Assembly: GCA_021292165.1 (NCBI GenBank)
Contig: CM037879.1
Coordinates: forward strand, 261,027,921-261,091,920
Direction of reading: 5' to 3'
DNA length: 64,000 nucleotides
Source of the DNA: Shinisaurus crocodilurus
Lineage: Eukaryota > Chordata > Lepidosauria > Squamata > Shinisauridae
The notes beneath the pieces are model-generated. The model made no database searches. It saw only the letters and a program-made list of their open reading frames with translations, and was not told the origin of the DNA. Below are positions 31,392-43,321 of the stretch, piece after piece. Each line of letters starts with the position of its first letter. The stretch's first letter is position 1. Position numbers and translations under genes: made by a program.

Positions 31392-31837
31392 TAAAGGAAG
31401 GAAAAGGATCTTAAATGGTGGGGGCATTGCTGTACAAGTAGGTAGTGTTTTTTTTTTTTTTAATGGCTATATTCATCTGGTACAGCAGGATAAATGCTCA
31501 CACTTTACCAAACAAATTCTATTAAGAAACCTTCTCAAACCTTTTCAACGTGGGGTATGCAGAGGCAGGGAATGTGTCATGTCAAGGGCACTAATTGGTG
31601 TCCCTGACAAGGGTAACACGTCAGTTTAGCAGCTCTGGTTGTGCTCTTGGGAACTTTGTTTTGAGTTTTAGCAAGTACATCCTATGGGACTACAAAACCC
31701 TGAAAAACAAATTTGACCATTACAGGACTGCTACAGGGAGGAAAAAAATGTGTTTCTGTTTTCTTTCTTTCTTTCTCTCAAAAGATATCTGTACACAAAA
31801 GTCTTAAAAGGTAATAGGCCAGTTATGGGGCTTAGAG

Positions 31838-32103
31838 TAGCCCATATTTTATTACATTTATGTATCCCGGCTTTCAAGGCAGCATTTGTATTTATTAAAC
31901 TGATTGCATGTTTGGCCCATTCTTCATTCAGAGAGCTCACGTGTTGTTTTCTGTTCCCCCATTTATCCTCATAACAACCCTGTGAGGTAGATTAGCCGCA
32001 GAGATGGTGACTGGCCCGGGGTTCACAGAGTGTGCTTCATAGCAAAGCAGGGGGTGGAAGCTGGAACTCCCCAGCCCCAGTCCAATACTCTATCCATCAT
32101 GCC
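31838..32103 (-). repeat. tRNA-derived SINE, diverged
   Basis: The plus strand begins with the tail ATTTATGTATCCCGGCTTTC, then CATAACAACCCTGTGAGGTA, GACTGGCCCGGGGTTCACAG, and ends near CCAGTCCAATACTCTATCCA. The middle has an extra segment around 31880-31960. A further 5S-like remnant (CCCAGACCTGCTTGGCTTCA) follows at about 32125-32190. Confidence 0.65.
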
Positions 32104-32190
32104 ATATAAGGGGTTGTCAGGTGCCCTTCCATCTGTGCAGTGATCAAACCCAGACCTGCTTGGCTTCAGCAAGGCTGCCTTCAATCCACG

Positions 32191-33097
32191 TTCCCAACAT
32201 GTAGGGGATTCCGCACTCAACATCCCCTGTTCTTGATCACTGATCCAAAGCACCACCCAAAACGACCTGTGTCCACCAACAGCTCAGAGGTCCCATCACC
32301 TCTTTGCCGCCACCATTCTCGCCTTATATAGAAGTGCATGGGGAAAAAATCACCCTGAGATTCTGCCAAGAAAACAACACGAAAATTAAGCAAGTCTTGA
32401 TTTTGCCAATGTGCATAATTTATTTGAAGCAGCAGAAGCTGAGGGCAAGGGCAAATGTTGTGCAAGGAAGTGGAGAGGATGCCTGGTTAAAACAAAACAA
32501 AACACTACGCAACATTGTGAGGAAATGACTGAGACATTTGGTATCAGGAACTGGGAAGATGTTCAGGGTATGGAGTTTAAAAACTGGCCTTAAGAAGCAT
32601 GAATGCAAGGATTAAGCAACCAGCTTCCTAGTCCTATATAGGGACTGGGACAAATGAAGTTGCTATATAAGAAGAAAGCCAGTCCCTTGGCTTGTGTAAA
32701 GCCGTTGTCATAAAATAAATTGATTGATTTTGGTAAAGAAATGAAAAGGAAATGATTTCCGGAAATTCAAATAGCCAGAAATGGACTTTAGGGTGCTACA
32801 AAATACTTCCATATAGCATGGAGAGGCCATTTCCAGAGAGACTCTGTCCTCTTTTCCTATTGACACAGGCCTCTCCTGGTCATTCACACTATTGCAGAGA
32901 GCACAACCACCGCCTGCCTTGCCCATTGGCTATTATATTACGTACATCCCGATGGCAATCATCCCAACTGTTAACATGGAAACATAATATTAGGCCATTA
33001 TAGGAGCTTGGTGGCCCAATTTACACATTAGCTTTAGTGGGAGGTGAGATTACAAGCCCCTTAAAATGATTTTGGAAGCTCTATTTTCATGTGATCG
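32191..33097. other. Unassigned DNA, possibly single-copy
   Basis: No recognised gene or repeat. Short AT-rich runs only. Confidence 0.45.
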
Positions 33098-33105
33098 CTT
33101 TAAAG

Positions 33106-33226
33106 CAGTGTTTTCCAACCTTGGGTCCCCAGATGTTTTTGGCCTACAACTCTCAGCGCAGCTGGCTGGGGCATGCTGGGAGTTGTAGGCCAAAAACATC
33201 TGGGGACCCAAGGTTGGAGAACACTG
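33106..33226. mobile_element. Palindromic hAT MITE (family A), 121 bp
   Basis: CAGTGTTTTCCAACCTTGGG mirrors CCCAAGGTTGGAGAACACTG; the flanks are CTTTAAAG (33098-33105) and CTTTAAAA (33227-33234), 7 of 8 matching. The interior carries CTACAACTCTCAGC and GCATGCTGGGAGTTGTAG. Confidence 0.9.
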
Positions 33227-33234
33227 CTTTAAAA

Positions 33235-34052
33235 TAACATACATAAGAGTTGAAAACAATACATTCAAGGGCTATAAACTATAAATTACATACAATATGT
33301 GTGGGGGTTAACAATTTTAAAAAAACACACCAGCCTTGGCTGCTGAGTTTTTGAGGCGAAATGGTGTTGTATGCTTAACTCTTTCCCTACCAGCTGTTTT
33401 GATATTCAAACTCCCTCCTTGTTTTCTGTCCTACAGGGCTCCCTAAATATGCATCTGGGGGTTGAGTTTGAGAAGAAAAACATCTGGGTGAGGAAAGAGC
33501 TAAGCATCCCATCTACAGCTGTCTGAGGTTGCTTTTCTTTTTTGAAAAAAAAGCATTTTAATATGCACTTGTACGTAGTGTGTAGATTATCCCTTAGCAA
33601 GTAATAAACTATCTCCAAGTGAACTACCAACAATTATTCTCTGATGTGCATTTTGGAATTTAATCGGCCACATTTACCAACTTATATTTTGAAGAGTATT
33701 TGGAAAAGGTTGTTGTGAACAGGGATAAGAGTACAGCAGCAAACCAATTCAGCAGCGAACACACAACAACCTCAACTAAATTCCAGGAAAGTCTGGACCT
33801 CATTCCTGCTGGAAGGAATCTAAATCCAGGAGAAGGTTCTTATCACAACCACCTCTTGTTTCCAAGTCTGTTCTCTGGCTGACACCAGCCTCTCTTACCT
33901 CAGGAATTTCTCCCCTGCACTTCCCATATATCTGAGGGAGCGATTGCCCTTCAGGAGTTAGGTGCCTAGAGAGACATCCAGAGAAGAGGAGCTTCCTGCT
34001 GCCCTGTCCTCACCATTGAAAATCTCTCCTCCCAGTATTGTAACCTTCAACC
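33235..34052. other. Unassigned DNA
   Basis: No recognised gene or repeat. The local sequence is AT-rich to about 33700. Confidence 0.45.
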
Positions 34053-34060
34053 TTTTAGGG

Positions 34061-34196
34061 CAGGGCTCTCTGACCTTGGGTCCCCAGATGTTGCTGGCCT
34101 ACAGCTCCCAGCATACCCAGCCAGCATGGCTAATGGCAAGGGATTCTGGGAGCTGTAGTCCAGCGACATCTGGGGACCCAAGGTTGGAGAGCCCTG
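34061..34196. mobile_element. Palindromic hAT MITE (family A, GGGCTCTC variant), 136 bp
   Basis: CAGGGCTCTCTGACCTTGGG mirrors CCCAAGGTTGGAGAGCCCTG, with the exact duplication TTTTAGGG (34053-34060 and 34197-34204). The core is CTACAGCTCCCAGCATACCC / GATTCTGGGAGCTGTAGTCC. Confidence 0.92.
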
Positions 34197-34306
34197 TTTT
34201 AGGGCTACCCTTGCCATGCCCACAGTACGGCATGACCAAACAGGCCTTGCACTTCTTCGTAGCTGTAACCTTTCCCCTGGGGATGCTTCCGGCACTTTGC
34301 TTAGAG

Positions 34307-34446
34307 CAGGGCTCTCCAACCTTGGGTCCCCAGATGTTGCTGGACTACAGCTCCCAGAATCCCTTGCCATTAGCCACACTGGCTGGGTATGCTGGGAGCC
34401 CTGCAACATCTAGCAACATCTGGGGACCCAAGGTTGGAGAGCCCTG
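34307..34446. mobile_element. Palindromic hAT MITE (family A, GGGCTCTC variant), 140 bp
   Basis: It has the same ends as the copy at 34061; the flanks are GCTTAGAG and TCTTAGAC (6 of 8). The right arm has a small rearrangement in which ACATCTAGCAACATCTGG is repeated. It lies only about 110 bp from its neighbour. Confidence 0.87.
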
Positions 34447-34454
34447 TCTTAGAC

Positions 34455-35683
34455 TGTTCTGTTATGGTCTCTTTCCACTCGCTCATCCTCTTCTGACTGG
34501 AGAAGCGTAAAAATATTTCTTCAGTCCTGGTAATACCGACAGACACCTTGCATTGGCATTTCCATAAAACGTTTAAGAAAACATCGCAGATAAAGTGAGA
34601 AATCACAATGGACTAACACTAATGCTTTGCATATAATACACTGCCCAGCGATGCGCGCATAATACACACATAACCGAAATATCCTGGCAGATACAAGAAG
34701 AGGGCTTTTCAAGTTTAGTAGAGCAAAATGCTTCCAGAGTCTGTGTGGCCCAACTTCTCCTTCCACTATAATCTGGTGAAGCTGCCCTTTGTTCAGCACG
34801 AAAATGGAAACGAAACAAATTCCCTGGGAAAAATAAATCCGTTGATCTTAGCACATTTTCAAAAACTCTGATCCCATGAACAAAAAGGTGGAACAAGATA
34901 TCAAGGCTTCCGCAGTCCTATGAATCACACCGAAATATTGAAATAAGATATGCAACTCAGCTAAAATCCATACACAATTCGTGTTTTGGTGGGGAAAGGT
35001 CTGAAAAGGGATTGTATACTTTAAAACAGCAACTTGTGACGTGCTAAACCAAACGCTGGCCACCAGACGTGTATTGTGGCCTCCCAGGGTCTCAGTCACA
35101 ACCACTGCCACCATCCTGTTTATACAGACTCTGACAGGCAGCAAAAAAAAAAAAAGTGGATGGGGGGGATCTGGGGGGAGATTTCTCAAGCCCCTTGTAG
35201 ACTACCATTGCCATACATGGCTCTTGGGGCTTGCGCAGGCCTGTTTTAAAGCATTATTTCTGTAATCATTGGTGGACCTAAAAGTACTGTTAAATTAATA
35301 ATAGTTTATGGCAGAGGCTTCCTTATTGTACTCAGAGGCTTTAAAAAGACACAACGGCAGGAACATGGAAAATAACTAGCATGTACTTATTTTGCAATAG
35401 CATAATATTGCATTGCATTGTTCTGGTTTTTGGAGAAGTATTTTTGGGCAGGATCTCTACATGACTACACCTTAGTCTTTTCTTTTTCCGTTTCATATTG
35501 CTCTCTGGTGCTATTATCTATCTATCTGCTCTTCACAAATCAACGGATGTTTGCACATTGCTTAGTTAATCCCAAGATTGTTGACCTTTGCCAAGTTCTC
35601 AAACTCCCTTTGCGCTTCCACCTCTTGTTGATACTGGTTGGAAATCTCTCCTAATTATACATCACCAGAAAAGTGTATTATGA
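34455..35683. other. Unassigned DNA, possibly single-copy
   Basis: No recognised gene or repeat. An A-run lies at about 35141-35153. Confidence 0.5.
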
Positions 35684-35691
35684 GTAAAACA

Positions 35692-35828
35692 GCTGTAGGC
35701 AACTTGTGACCCTCCAGATGTTTTGAACTACAACTCCCATGAGCCCTAGCCAGCATAGCCAATGGTGAGGGATGCTGGGAGTTGCAGTCCAACAACATCT
35801 GGAAGGGCACAAATTGCCCGCCCCAGCT
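35692..35828. mobile_element. Palindromic hAT MITE (AGGCAACTTG type), 137 bp
   Basis: GCTGTAGGCAACTTGTGACC at the left and GGGCACAAATTGCCCGCCCC at the right are inverted, with the exact 8-bp duplication GTAAAACA (35684-35691 and 35829-35836). The core reads GAACTACAACTCCCATGAGC and GCTGGGAGTTGCAGTCC. Confidence 0.88.
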
Positions 35829-36069
35829 GTAAAACAAATTGCTACTACTTCTCCCAGGCTATTTATTAATAAGACATGGTCAATTCTACAATGGCAGCTC
35901 CAAAAATGTGTTGTTGTTTTCCTTACCACAGAAATGATGTCTTAATATTGTTCACAAATCTCAGCAATCTAACTTATCCATAATGTCTTTTGAAAGGAGA
36001 ATTTATTAAATCTTTAAAAAAAACAAAAACAACAACACCTCATACTTTGTGCTTAGGATATGCCTAGAC

Positions 36070-36205
36070 CAGGGCTCTCCAACCTTGGGTCCCCAGATGT
36101 TGCTGGACTACAGCTCCCAGAATCCCTTGCCATTAGCCATGCTGGCTGGGTATGCTGGGAGCTGTAGGCCAGCAACATCTGGGGACCCAAGGTTGGAGAG
36201 CCCTG
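36070..36205. mobile_element. Palindromic hAT MITE (family A, GGGCTCTC variant), 136 bp
   Basis: CAGGGCTCTCCAACCTTGGG mirrors CCCAAGGTTGGAGAGCCCTG, with the exact duplication GCCTAGAC (36062-36069 and 36206-36213). The core is GACTACAGCTCCCAGAATCC. Confidence 0.93.
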
Positions 36206-36213
36206 GCCTAGAC

Positions 36214-36784
36214 TCTCCAAATGTAAATATAGAGTACCTAACTCTTTTTCTTTTCTTTGGTACTGGATTTCTGCTGCCTTTTTCTTTCCGGTAACTTGAT
36301 CCTAAATAAACCTTTTAATTTGAATAATATGGGCAGGTGCACTAGCAAACTCTGAAGTTTGCTTCTCATGATGTAGCTGTTTATTCATACTCCAAGACTG
36401 TAAGATAAGGGGGAAAGGTGATGGAGGAAAAGCCCCTGGCCAGCAGTGATTGGGGTGGTTTATCAGCTCACCCACAGACCTTTAAGCTCAAAGGTTCCTC
36501 AGTAAGGAGGTGGTGGCATCTACCATTTAGAAGGAAATAGTAGGCGGACTGGACCAGGAGGTGGGTCAAAATGTTGGTCCACATCCTCCATACATCCAAC
36601 CTTCCTTGCCCAACCAGATTTTCATTACACAAGCCAGGTCAGCATGCTCATCCACTATTGCAGAAGTCTTCCCAGTTACTGACCCGGCATTAAGTAGCAT
36701 CGTTTTCAGACCCAATGGCTTGCCATCAGAACAATCGGGAATTTGCTTGATAGATGGTAAACAAGAAGGAGGGGCAGCCCCAAG
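36214..36784. other. Unassigned DNA
   Basis: No recognised gene. Possible reverse L2 coding remnants lie near 36560-36720, but without a diagnostic motif. Confidence 0.35.
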
Positions 36785-36839
36785 CTTTATTCATTTATTT
36801 AAACTACTTATATACCGCTTTATATCATAAGATCTCTAA

Positions 36840-37287
36840 GGGCGCAATCTTATGTCCCTCTGACTTTGTCTGGGGGGACATAGGAAGAGGCATAGAAGAT
36901 GCTGAGACCTCAGAGATCCTTTCTGAGGTTGCAGCACCACAGAGCGCCCGCCCCGCCCCCTCGGTGCCGGCACGGTTCTTTCCGTGCCAGAGGGAAACCG
37001 AGCATGGAAGACCGTGTTCGGTTCCCCCTTGGGGGGGGTGTTCCCAGGGGTGAGGAGGAAATAGGTGAGGAGCCATCATCTTATGAAGAATCCAGGCAGC
37101 GCCTCAGCCTCTCCTCCTTGGGAGAAGGGGAGAAACATTTAGGCGGTCGAAATCAGCCGTCTATATGTTTTTGAGGGCGGAAGGAGCGCGGAGGATATCC
37201 TATAATCCGTGCTCCTCCCACCTTCAATTGGATGCTCGCAATCCTCCGGCTTCAGAGGGTTGCGGGCACCCTCATAGGATTGCTCTG
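36840..37287. mobile_element. Harbinger-type MITE, 448 bp
   Basis: GGGCGCAATCTTATG at the left and CATAGGATTGCTCTG at the right, with the TAA duplication (36837-36839 and 37288-37290). The interior is GC-rich (for example CGCCCGCCCCGCCCCCTCGG) and contains a TCCTTTCTGAGGTTGCAGCA segment like the other long members. No transposase is encoded. Confidence 0.82.
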
Positions 37288-37353
37288 TAAGTGGTTTACA
37301 TAAGAAATGCATAAAATACAGTCTAAAAGCAATATAAAATAATAAATGGATTA

Positions 37354-37769
37354 GGGCACAATCCTACGGATTGTGCTCCTGATAAACAGAAGGATCCGAG
37401 TTCGGAGCCCTCCGCCTATCCTATGCCCTGCTGGCAAGAGCCAGGCAGGGTGAGAGGAGGGCGTAGGCAATTTCGCCCCCTGCTCCATCCCTCTGTTTAA
37501 AATATAGACAGGCCTCTGAACTTTAGTGGGCGGGGAAGGGACTGGAGAGGCTTCAGGATACTGCATATCCTGCCCACCTGCATGCCCCCTTTTCTCCCTC
37601 TCTGACTTCTCTTACGAGGTCGCAGCTGCAACCTCATAAGAGAAGCTTTCCGGGGTGGCTGGGAGCGAGGGGAAATCCATCATTTGATCTCCTCCTCTGC
37701 ACTCATAGCTCTGTCTATGGGCGTGGAGGAGGAGAGACACAGCATCCTAGGGCCGACCGGATTGCTCTG
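37354..37769. mobile_element. Harbinger-type MITE, 416 bp
   Basis: GGGCACAATCCTACGG at the left and CCGGATTGCTCTG at the right, with the TTA duplication (37351-37353 and 37770-37772). The interior shares phrases with the copy at 60780: GCAATTTCGCCCCCTGCTCC, GGCCTCTGA, and GAGGTCGCAGCTGCAACCTC. Confidence 0.85.
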
Positions 37770-38183
37770 TTAATATATTACAAAAACAGTAAAGCAGAGC
37801 AGTGCAATTACATGTCCGGGAAAGCCTGAGTAAACCGGTGCGTCTTCAAGCGGTGTCTAAAGTTCATCACAGTTTCCGCCTCTCGGACCACACATGGGAA
37901 AGTGTCCCAGAGGGTGGGTGCCACTACTGAGAAGGCCCATGAACATGCCATTCCTTGATGACATGGGGTTGGTTGTGGGATGACCAACAAGGCCTCCTCT
38001 GAAGATCTCAGTTGTCGATTTGGTGCATAAAGGGGCGGATGGTTTGCTAGGTATCCTGGTCTCAAGTTGTTTAGGGGTGACTAATCTTCTGATTAAATGT
38101 CTAATCTCTTTCACAGGTTCATTCTACTTCCCTGATTTGGAATATGACTATAACAAATTTTTGTTTGCATAATACATACCTAA

Positions 38184-38316
38184 GAGTGCAATCCTTAGCA
38201 TGTTTAGACAAAGAAAAGTCCTACAACTCCCAGTATTCCCCAGCCAGCACTGCTGGCTGGGGAATGCTGGGAGTTGTAGGACTTTTCTCTGTCTAAACAT
38301 GCATAGGATTGCACCT
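38184..38316. mobile_element. Palindromic Harbinger-type MITE, 133 bp
   Basis: GAGTGCAATCCTTAGCATGT mirrors ACATGCATAGGATTGCACCT; TAA lies on both sides (38181-38183 and 38317-38319). The core is a near-perfect palindrome from CCTACAACTCCCAGTATTCC to GGAATGCTGGGAGTTGTAGG. Confidence 0.85.
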
Positions 38317-38319
38317 TAA

Positions 38320-38743
38320 ATCTACCATGAAAAATGGATACCATTTCATTCCTGGTGATTACCGTACTTTCTACATTGACTGGTTGATTTTCGAAGACAG
38401 TTAAGACGTAGTACTTTTATCATTGTCTTTCATGTAATGTGGACATACATTCCAGAATGTCCCTCACCCCAGCCATTGTTTTACCACCAGTGCTCCAGTA
38501 CAAGCCACTGCTTTACCCCTAGTGCTCCAGTACACATTTCAAATGATTTGTTTAATACTGACTGTCTACAGAGCAGCCTAACTTCTAATAGACATCTTTC
38601 CCTTCTCTCCCTCCCTCTTTCTATCTCTTTAGTGCAGGGCGGCGGCATAACTGAACTTGGCTGCTGCACTATCCCAGAGATGTCTCAAGCTTCCCCACTC
38701 CTTTATCATTCATTTTTAAAGCACCCTTATCATAATGAGGCTG

Positions 38744-38777
<34 letters not shown>

Positions 38778-38873
38778 CAATCCTGGGAATTTAGAATTTA
38801 TCAGTGACTGCCTTTCAAAAGGAAAATGTATTAAATCAGGACCCCTGATAAATGCAATGGAAGAAGGTACATA
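38320..38873. other. Unassigned DNA with (TG)n
   Basis: A (TG)n run lies at about 38745-38774. Otherwise no feature was recognised. Confidence 0.45.
38745..38774. repeat. (TG)n microsatellite
   Basis: Uninterrupted TG repeats of about 15 units, not associated with a recognised element. Confidence 0.95.
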
Positions 38874-38875
38874 TA

Positions 38876-39127
38876 CAGGCAGTCCCCGAGTTAAGAACGT
38901 CTGACTTACAGACAACCCATACTTAAGAACAGACTTCTGGGTTTCCCGTCGCTACGTCGTTTACGTAGAGTACATAGCGTAGCATACTACGCAATTTGTG
39001 TAATTAATGCAATTTGCGTAAATGCCGATTTTAACATATAGAACGCTATGCTGTTCCAACTTACATACAAATTTGACTTAAAGACATTCTTAAGAACGGA
39101 ACTCGTTCGTAACCTGGGGACTGCCTG
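38876..39127. mobile_element. Tc1/mariner-type MITE, 252 bp
   Basis: CAGGCAGTCCCCGAGTTAAG at the left and TCGTAACCTGGGGACTGCCTG at the right are inverted and flanked by TA (38874-38875 and 39128-39129). GAACGT / ACGAAC sequences repeat just inside both ends. It resembles the pogo/Tigger group in end sequence and target site. Confidence 0.85.
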
Positions 39128-39129
39128 TA

Positions 39130-39774
39130 TATAAGAGAAATATGCAGAGAGGCCGCACAAACTGTCTCCAATACACCCAGGAAGACATGGAGGAAAAGGG
39201 CACATGGTCAAAAAGAAAATGACAACATAATAGGAGTGTGATTTGAAGATCCTCAAGATAGTAGTCATTTCATTATATACCCATGAGATACACATGATGA
39301 GGCCTATTTTTAGAGATGGGTGGTTGGAAGTCCTGACAACAAGAACGAGTTTCTCTCTCACTCTGAAAGTCAGCCTAAACTTGCATATATACATCCCAAT
39401 TAACATATGCAAGTTTTATGCAAATCTATGTCCTATGGGCCTGGGTCCTGAGGCTTTCAGGTACCTAGCAATGCCTCTGGCTGAAGAAGCAATGGCAGAA
39501 ACAGGAAAGAAAAGAAAAAAAATGGTGGCAAAAGCAGAGGTAGAGGCAGAAGCTGTGGAGAGGCTACCAACTGGCAGGGAAGAAATGAAAGCAGCAGGGA
39601 ATATAGCTCCATGCCATATGAATATTTTTGTATCCAACATTTAAACTTTAAAAATCTAGCTACAGATTGACAAAATTCTGTCCTCCAAAAATATCCATGA
39701 AAGGCAACTTTCTTCTTGCTGTTGTTCCTCCTCTCCTACCGAAGGTTGGACATGATCATGGCTAGATATGGTCC
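39130..39774. other. Unassigned DNA
   Basis: An open frame of 133 codons (39243-39644) is rich in Lys, Glu and Ala in its second half, with no recognised motif. No repeat was classified. Confidence 0.4.
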
Positions 39775-39782
39775 CTCTAAAC

Positions 39783-39924
39783 CAGGGATCTCCAACCTTG
39801 GGTCCCCAGATGCTGCTGGCCTACAGCTCCCAGCATACCCAGCCAGCATGGCTAATGGCAAGGGATTCTGGGAGCTGTAGTCCAGCAACATCTGGTCTGG
39901 GGACCCCAAGGTTGGAGAGCCCTG
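39783..39924. mobile_element. Palindromic hAT MITE (family A, GGGCTCTC variant), 142 bp
   Basis: CAGGGATCTCCAACCTTGGG mirrors CCCCAAGGTTGGAGAGCCCTG, with the exact duplication CTCTAAAC (39775-39782 and 39925-39932). The right arm has a small repeat, CATCTGGTCTGGGG. Confidence 0.92.
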
Positions 39925-39932
39925 CTCTAAAC

Positions 39933-41098
39933 AGAATGATACTGTACTGCCCATGACCCATTCTCTAAGGTTTCTCAGCCAAGAAGTTCTTCTTCCTACA
40001 CTTCTTTTATTTTACCTTGAATAATAATCTGCAACAATCTATATTTTTATTTCTCATTATATGACTAAAATATTGTAATTTTCTGTATTTTATGATTTCT
40101 TGGTCTTTATACATTCTCTTTAATACTTCTTCATTGATCACCCTCTCGGTCCAAGCAATTTGTGACATCCTGCGATAAATCCACATTTCGAAAGGCTGCC
40201 ACTAAATGTATTAGCAGTATCACTGGATGGTCTACCCTCATGGCCAATTCGTTCCAGAACATGTCATGGAATTATTCCTTCATATCTGCACTTAGCGGTC
40301 TGGTGTCTGTACACATTTACACATTTTTATTTTTATATATTTTATTTTACATGTTTTATTCATATCTGTTTTCCTACACAGTATGTCACAGGATCTTTAC
40401 ACAAACCAAGAGTGGGAAGAAGTATATACAGTATATACCCTGACAGACCAAATATAATAATCAAAAGAGTCAAAGGTATGTAAATTCTACCACAACATCT
40501 AATAGATTTACACAATAGATTACAAATACTGAGCACAACAATTGGTTTTAAAATATGGGTATATTATCCAAAGATTAAAAGACACTATTATAAACAGGAT
40601 CTTCACTCTCCAACAGAAAGAAACAGAAACCTGAGCAAATGAGTAAACCTTTCTAAAACCATCTTATTTCCTGACAGGGTTTCACAGGCTGTGACTGTTT
40701 AACAGATTCTCCTGTAAATTGCTATCACTTGGGCATTCCACTGGCACAAGGTCATTTGCACAGGCAAGGAATGCAATGCACAGATGCTGAAGCAACAAGC
40801 AAATCAATAGGTAAACAGGCCATGGGACTTGAGACTCCATCAACAAAAATTGGACTTTATCCTCTGGCAAAAAGCAATACACTCAACCAGCCTGTACAGC
40901 TTACAGTGGTGGCTCTTAACTAATTGGAAAAAAATGCACATTAATTTTTGGCCACCAACTGGCTGATATTCACAATCTTTGCTCATGATATATGGTTACA
41001 GCAATTTTACATTATTTAAGAGATTCTTTCATCAGCAAGATTTGCAAGTGGCACGGAGAAACATGGGCAACCCACTTTGCAAGAGCTAACCTTGTCGG
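39933..41098. other. Unassigned AT-rich DNA
   Basis: No gene or classified repeat was recognised. It is notably AT-rich between about 40010 and 40620. Confidence 0.45.
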
Positions 41099-41290
41099 TA
41101 TGATGCGGTGGCCAGAATGTTGGACTAAGACTGGAGAGACCCAGGTTCAAATCCTCACTCAGTCATGAAACTTTCTGGCTGGTCATGATCTCTCAGCCTA
41201 ACCTACCTCAAAGGGGTTGTCTGAGGATCAAGTGGAGGGACCACATTCACCACCCTGAGCTTCTTGGAGCAAGGGCAGGATATAAATGTA
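41099..41290 (+). repeat. tRNA-derived SINE, diverged
   Basis: Head GATGCGGTGGCCAGAATGTT, box B AGGTTCAAATCC, body CACTCAGTCATGAAACTTTC and CAGCCTAACCTACCTCAAAG, tail GGCAGGATATAAATG. It is older than the 27378 copy judging by mismatches. Confidence 0.75.
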
Positions 41291-41914
41291 AGGGGTCTTT
41301 GCTCAGAGTAAGGCACTGTGGGTGAGGTCAGCCTAGAGAGAACCGCCTTGTTCCTCTCTGTATAGAGGTGAATGTGTAAAGCATAGAATGATGTTAAATT
41401 GCAACTGTATACGGAACTCAATACCTGTTTCATAAAGCATATACAATCAGATCCATTTCCAGGGCTTTGAAAAAAAAATCTGCAACCAGACACAAGATGT
41501 GCAGTTCCAGGAACAAATGTGCAGTTCCAAAATAACATTTGTGCAGTTTAAAAATTCAAGTCATGCAAAAGCTGTATTATGTAAAGAGTGACAGATGCTA
41601 CTCTGAAAAGTAACATGAATAGCTCAGGTTCCTCTAGAACCCCAGATCTGATCATTCTGGGGGGGAGGGAATCCAATTCCGTCGAGTGGACAATGGAACG
41701 AAAGACTCCTGACAATCCGCAGAATTCAGATGGAACAAATTTAACAAAATCCATCCATCCCTACTTCAAAGATACCTACTCTCCAAGCCATAAGGGCCTT
41801 CTTTATGCTTTGGCTTTTCTCGATGTTCTTGGAAGTCAGGTTAATTTGTTCTGCAAAAGAGAATTCACTGAACGCTAGATGGACAATGGTCTGACCTGGT
41901 ATAACGGAACTCCC
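41291..41914. other. Mostly unassigned; hAT-like and Ala-SINE remnants
   Basis: CCTGACAATCCGCAGAATTC to ATCCATCCCTAC (about 41705-41763) matches CCTGACAATCCGTGAAACAC to GCATCCCTAC at 43861-43917, a shared hAT-like right end. GCTAGATGGACAATGGTCTG (about 41874) is a leftover of an Ala-type SINE tail. Confidence 0.45.
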
Positions 41915-41917
41915 TAA

Positions 41918-42021
41918 AGGCACAATCCTATGCAAGTTGGGACAGAAATAAGGCCTACAACTCCCAGCATGCTGGGAGTTGTAGGTCTTTTCTCTGCCTA
42001 AACTCGCATAGGATTGTGCCC
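41918..42021. mobile_element. Palindromic Harbinger-type MITE, 104 bp
   Basis: AGGCACAATCCTATGCAAGT mirrors ACTCGCATAGGATTGTGCCC, with TAA on both sides (41915-41917 and 42022-42024). The core is CCTACAACTCCCAGCATGCT, whose second half is its own complement. Confidence 0.87.
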
Positions 42022-42024
42022 TAA

Positions 42025-43321
42025 GTGGCCCTAATAGTATTTAATTGCCTTTAGTCACAGGTAGCTTTCTCTGGATTATCTTTGTCAGTGTCTCAGGAGA
42101 AGTAGGAATGGGCATCGAGCAACATATGCAGCCTCCACAGTGCCGCCCGCACGATAGCACTATGGAGTGTTAATGACAACAAAAAACACTTAGCAACAGG
42201 AGGATGCATGCACAGCACTCTTTGGGCCTCTTCTGACATGACTGTGCAGCATGGGAGGCAGTTCAGAATGTGTTCCATCTGTGTTACTCTGGTAATGAGA
42301 GGCCCATGATGCAACTGTTTCCCGCACCAGTGCTGCAACTCTCAGGAAATAGGGCACTGCTGGCGTGTGAAGGAGCCACATCCTATTGCAATGCAGCCCA
42401 GATCTTCCAACATTTCTGAAGCAGTACATCGGTAGGAGTCCTTGGTCTTCCTCCTAGCCTTAAAGAGCCATTAGCTCTCTAAAGATAAACGGGGAGATTG
42501 AGAGAGTGTTACGTGTGCAGTTCTCACAGATGAGATATGATTCACCGTCTGCATGAGAACTGGGGAAACGATCAGAGAAGTGAAAGAGTGGTTCTTTGAA
42601 ATGAATGAGCCAATTTTCTCACATTGTGAAACTCAAATAGAATCAATGACATACTGGTTTTGACACAATATATGAATGTGACCTAGATATGTCTAGCTAA
42701 TTTTAAATTGCCATTCTTTCCATTCATGTGCCCTTAATATATCCATTTAATTCATATGAATATATATTATTTAGATTACAGCTCCCTTATCCCAAACCTT
42801 CCAAGATTGGGTAGGCTTCAAAAAAGATAAGCCAACGAATCTGCTAAAGTAGGAACGAACATTATGTAATGAAAGAAAATTCATAGTATGGGCTCAGACC
42901 CATCAGTTATCATTCTTGAAATCCACAAAGAATGGATGAGATTCCAAGAGGAACGAATGGTACGTTGGCCAAATATATTGCACTGAAAAGGTTTTTTTAA
43001 AAGTGGGGGGAAATCCAAAATCCACAGCTGGGCAATTCCTTTATTAGGACCAACCAAAATGCCACAAAGAGTGTGCAAGCTTTCGGGTTCTGTCGTTTGA
43101 GAATGCTAGGTGTAATCTGATTCCTGCAATGCCTACCACTGACTAATTCATTCTGCCTGCAATGTCCATCTTGAGACCGAGTCTAAGCTGCAGGTCTCCT
43201 TGCCACAACTGGGGTGTGTTCCCTGAGCATGCCGGGAGTGAAACGAAGCTGGCTCTGGATCTCACTTCAACCCCATTTAGGATTGCTCTGCCTGCTTCGC
43301 TGCATTTTTGCAACTTCGAAG
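42025..43321. other. Unassigned DNA, one unknown repeat piece
   Basis: At about 43025-43110, TTTATTAGGACCAACCAAAA and GTGTGCAAGCTTTCGGGTTC resemble the unclassified repeat at 27070. No other feature was recognised. Confidence 0.45.

Larger units (their letters stand above)
36785..38095 (-). repeat. L2 LINE 3' end split by two Harbinger MITEs
   Basis: Pieces at 36785-36836, 37291-37350 and 37773-38095 are continuous L2 when the MITEs are removed. On the plus strand, ATATACCGCTTTATATCATA is followed by AAGTGGTTTACATAAG, an A-rich stretch, and GAAAGCCTGAGTAAACCGGT. The minus-strand translation gives FSVVAPTLWDTFP and FRHRLKTHRFTQAFPD, typical of the L2 ORF2 C-terminus. Confidence 0.82.
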
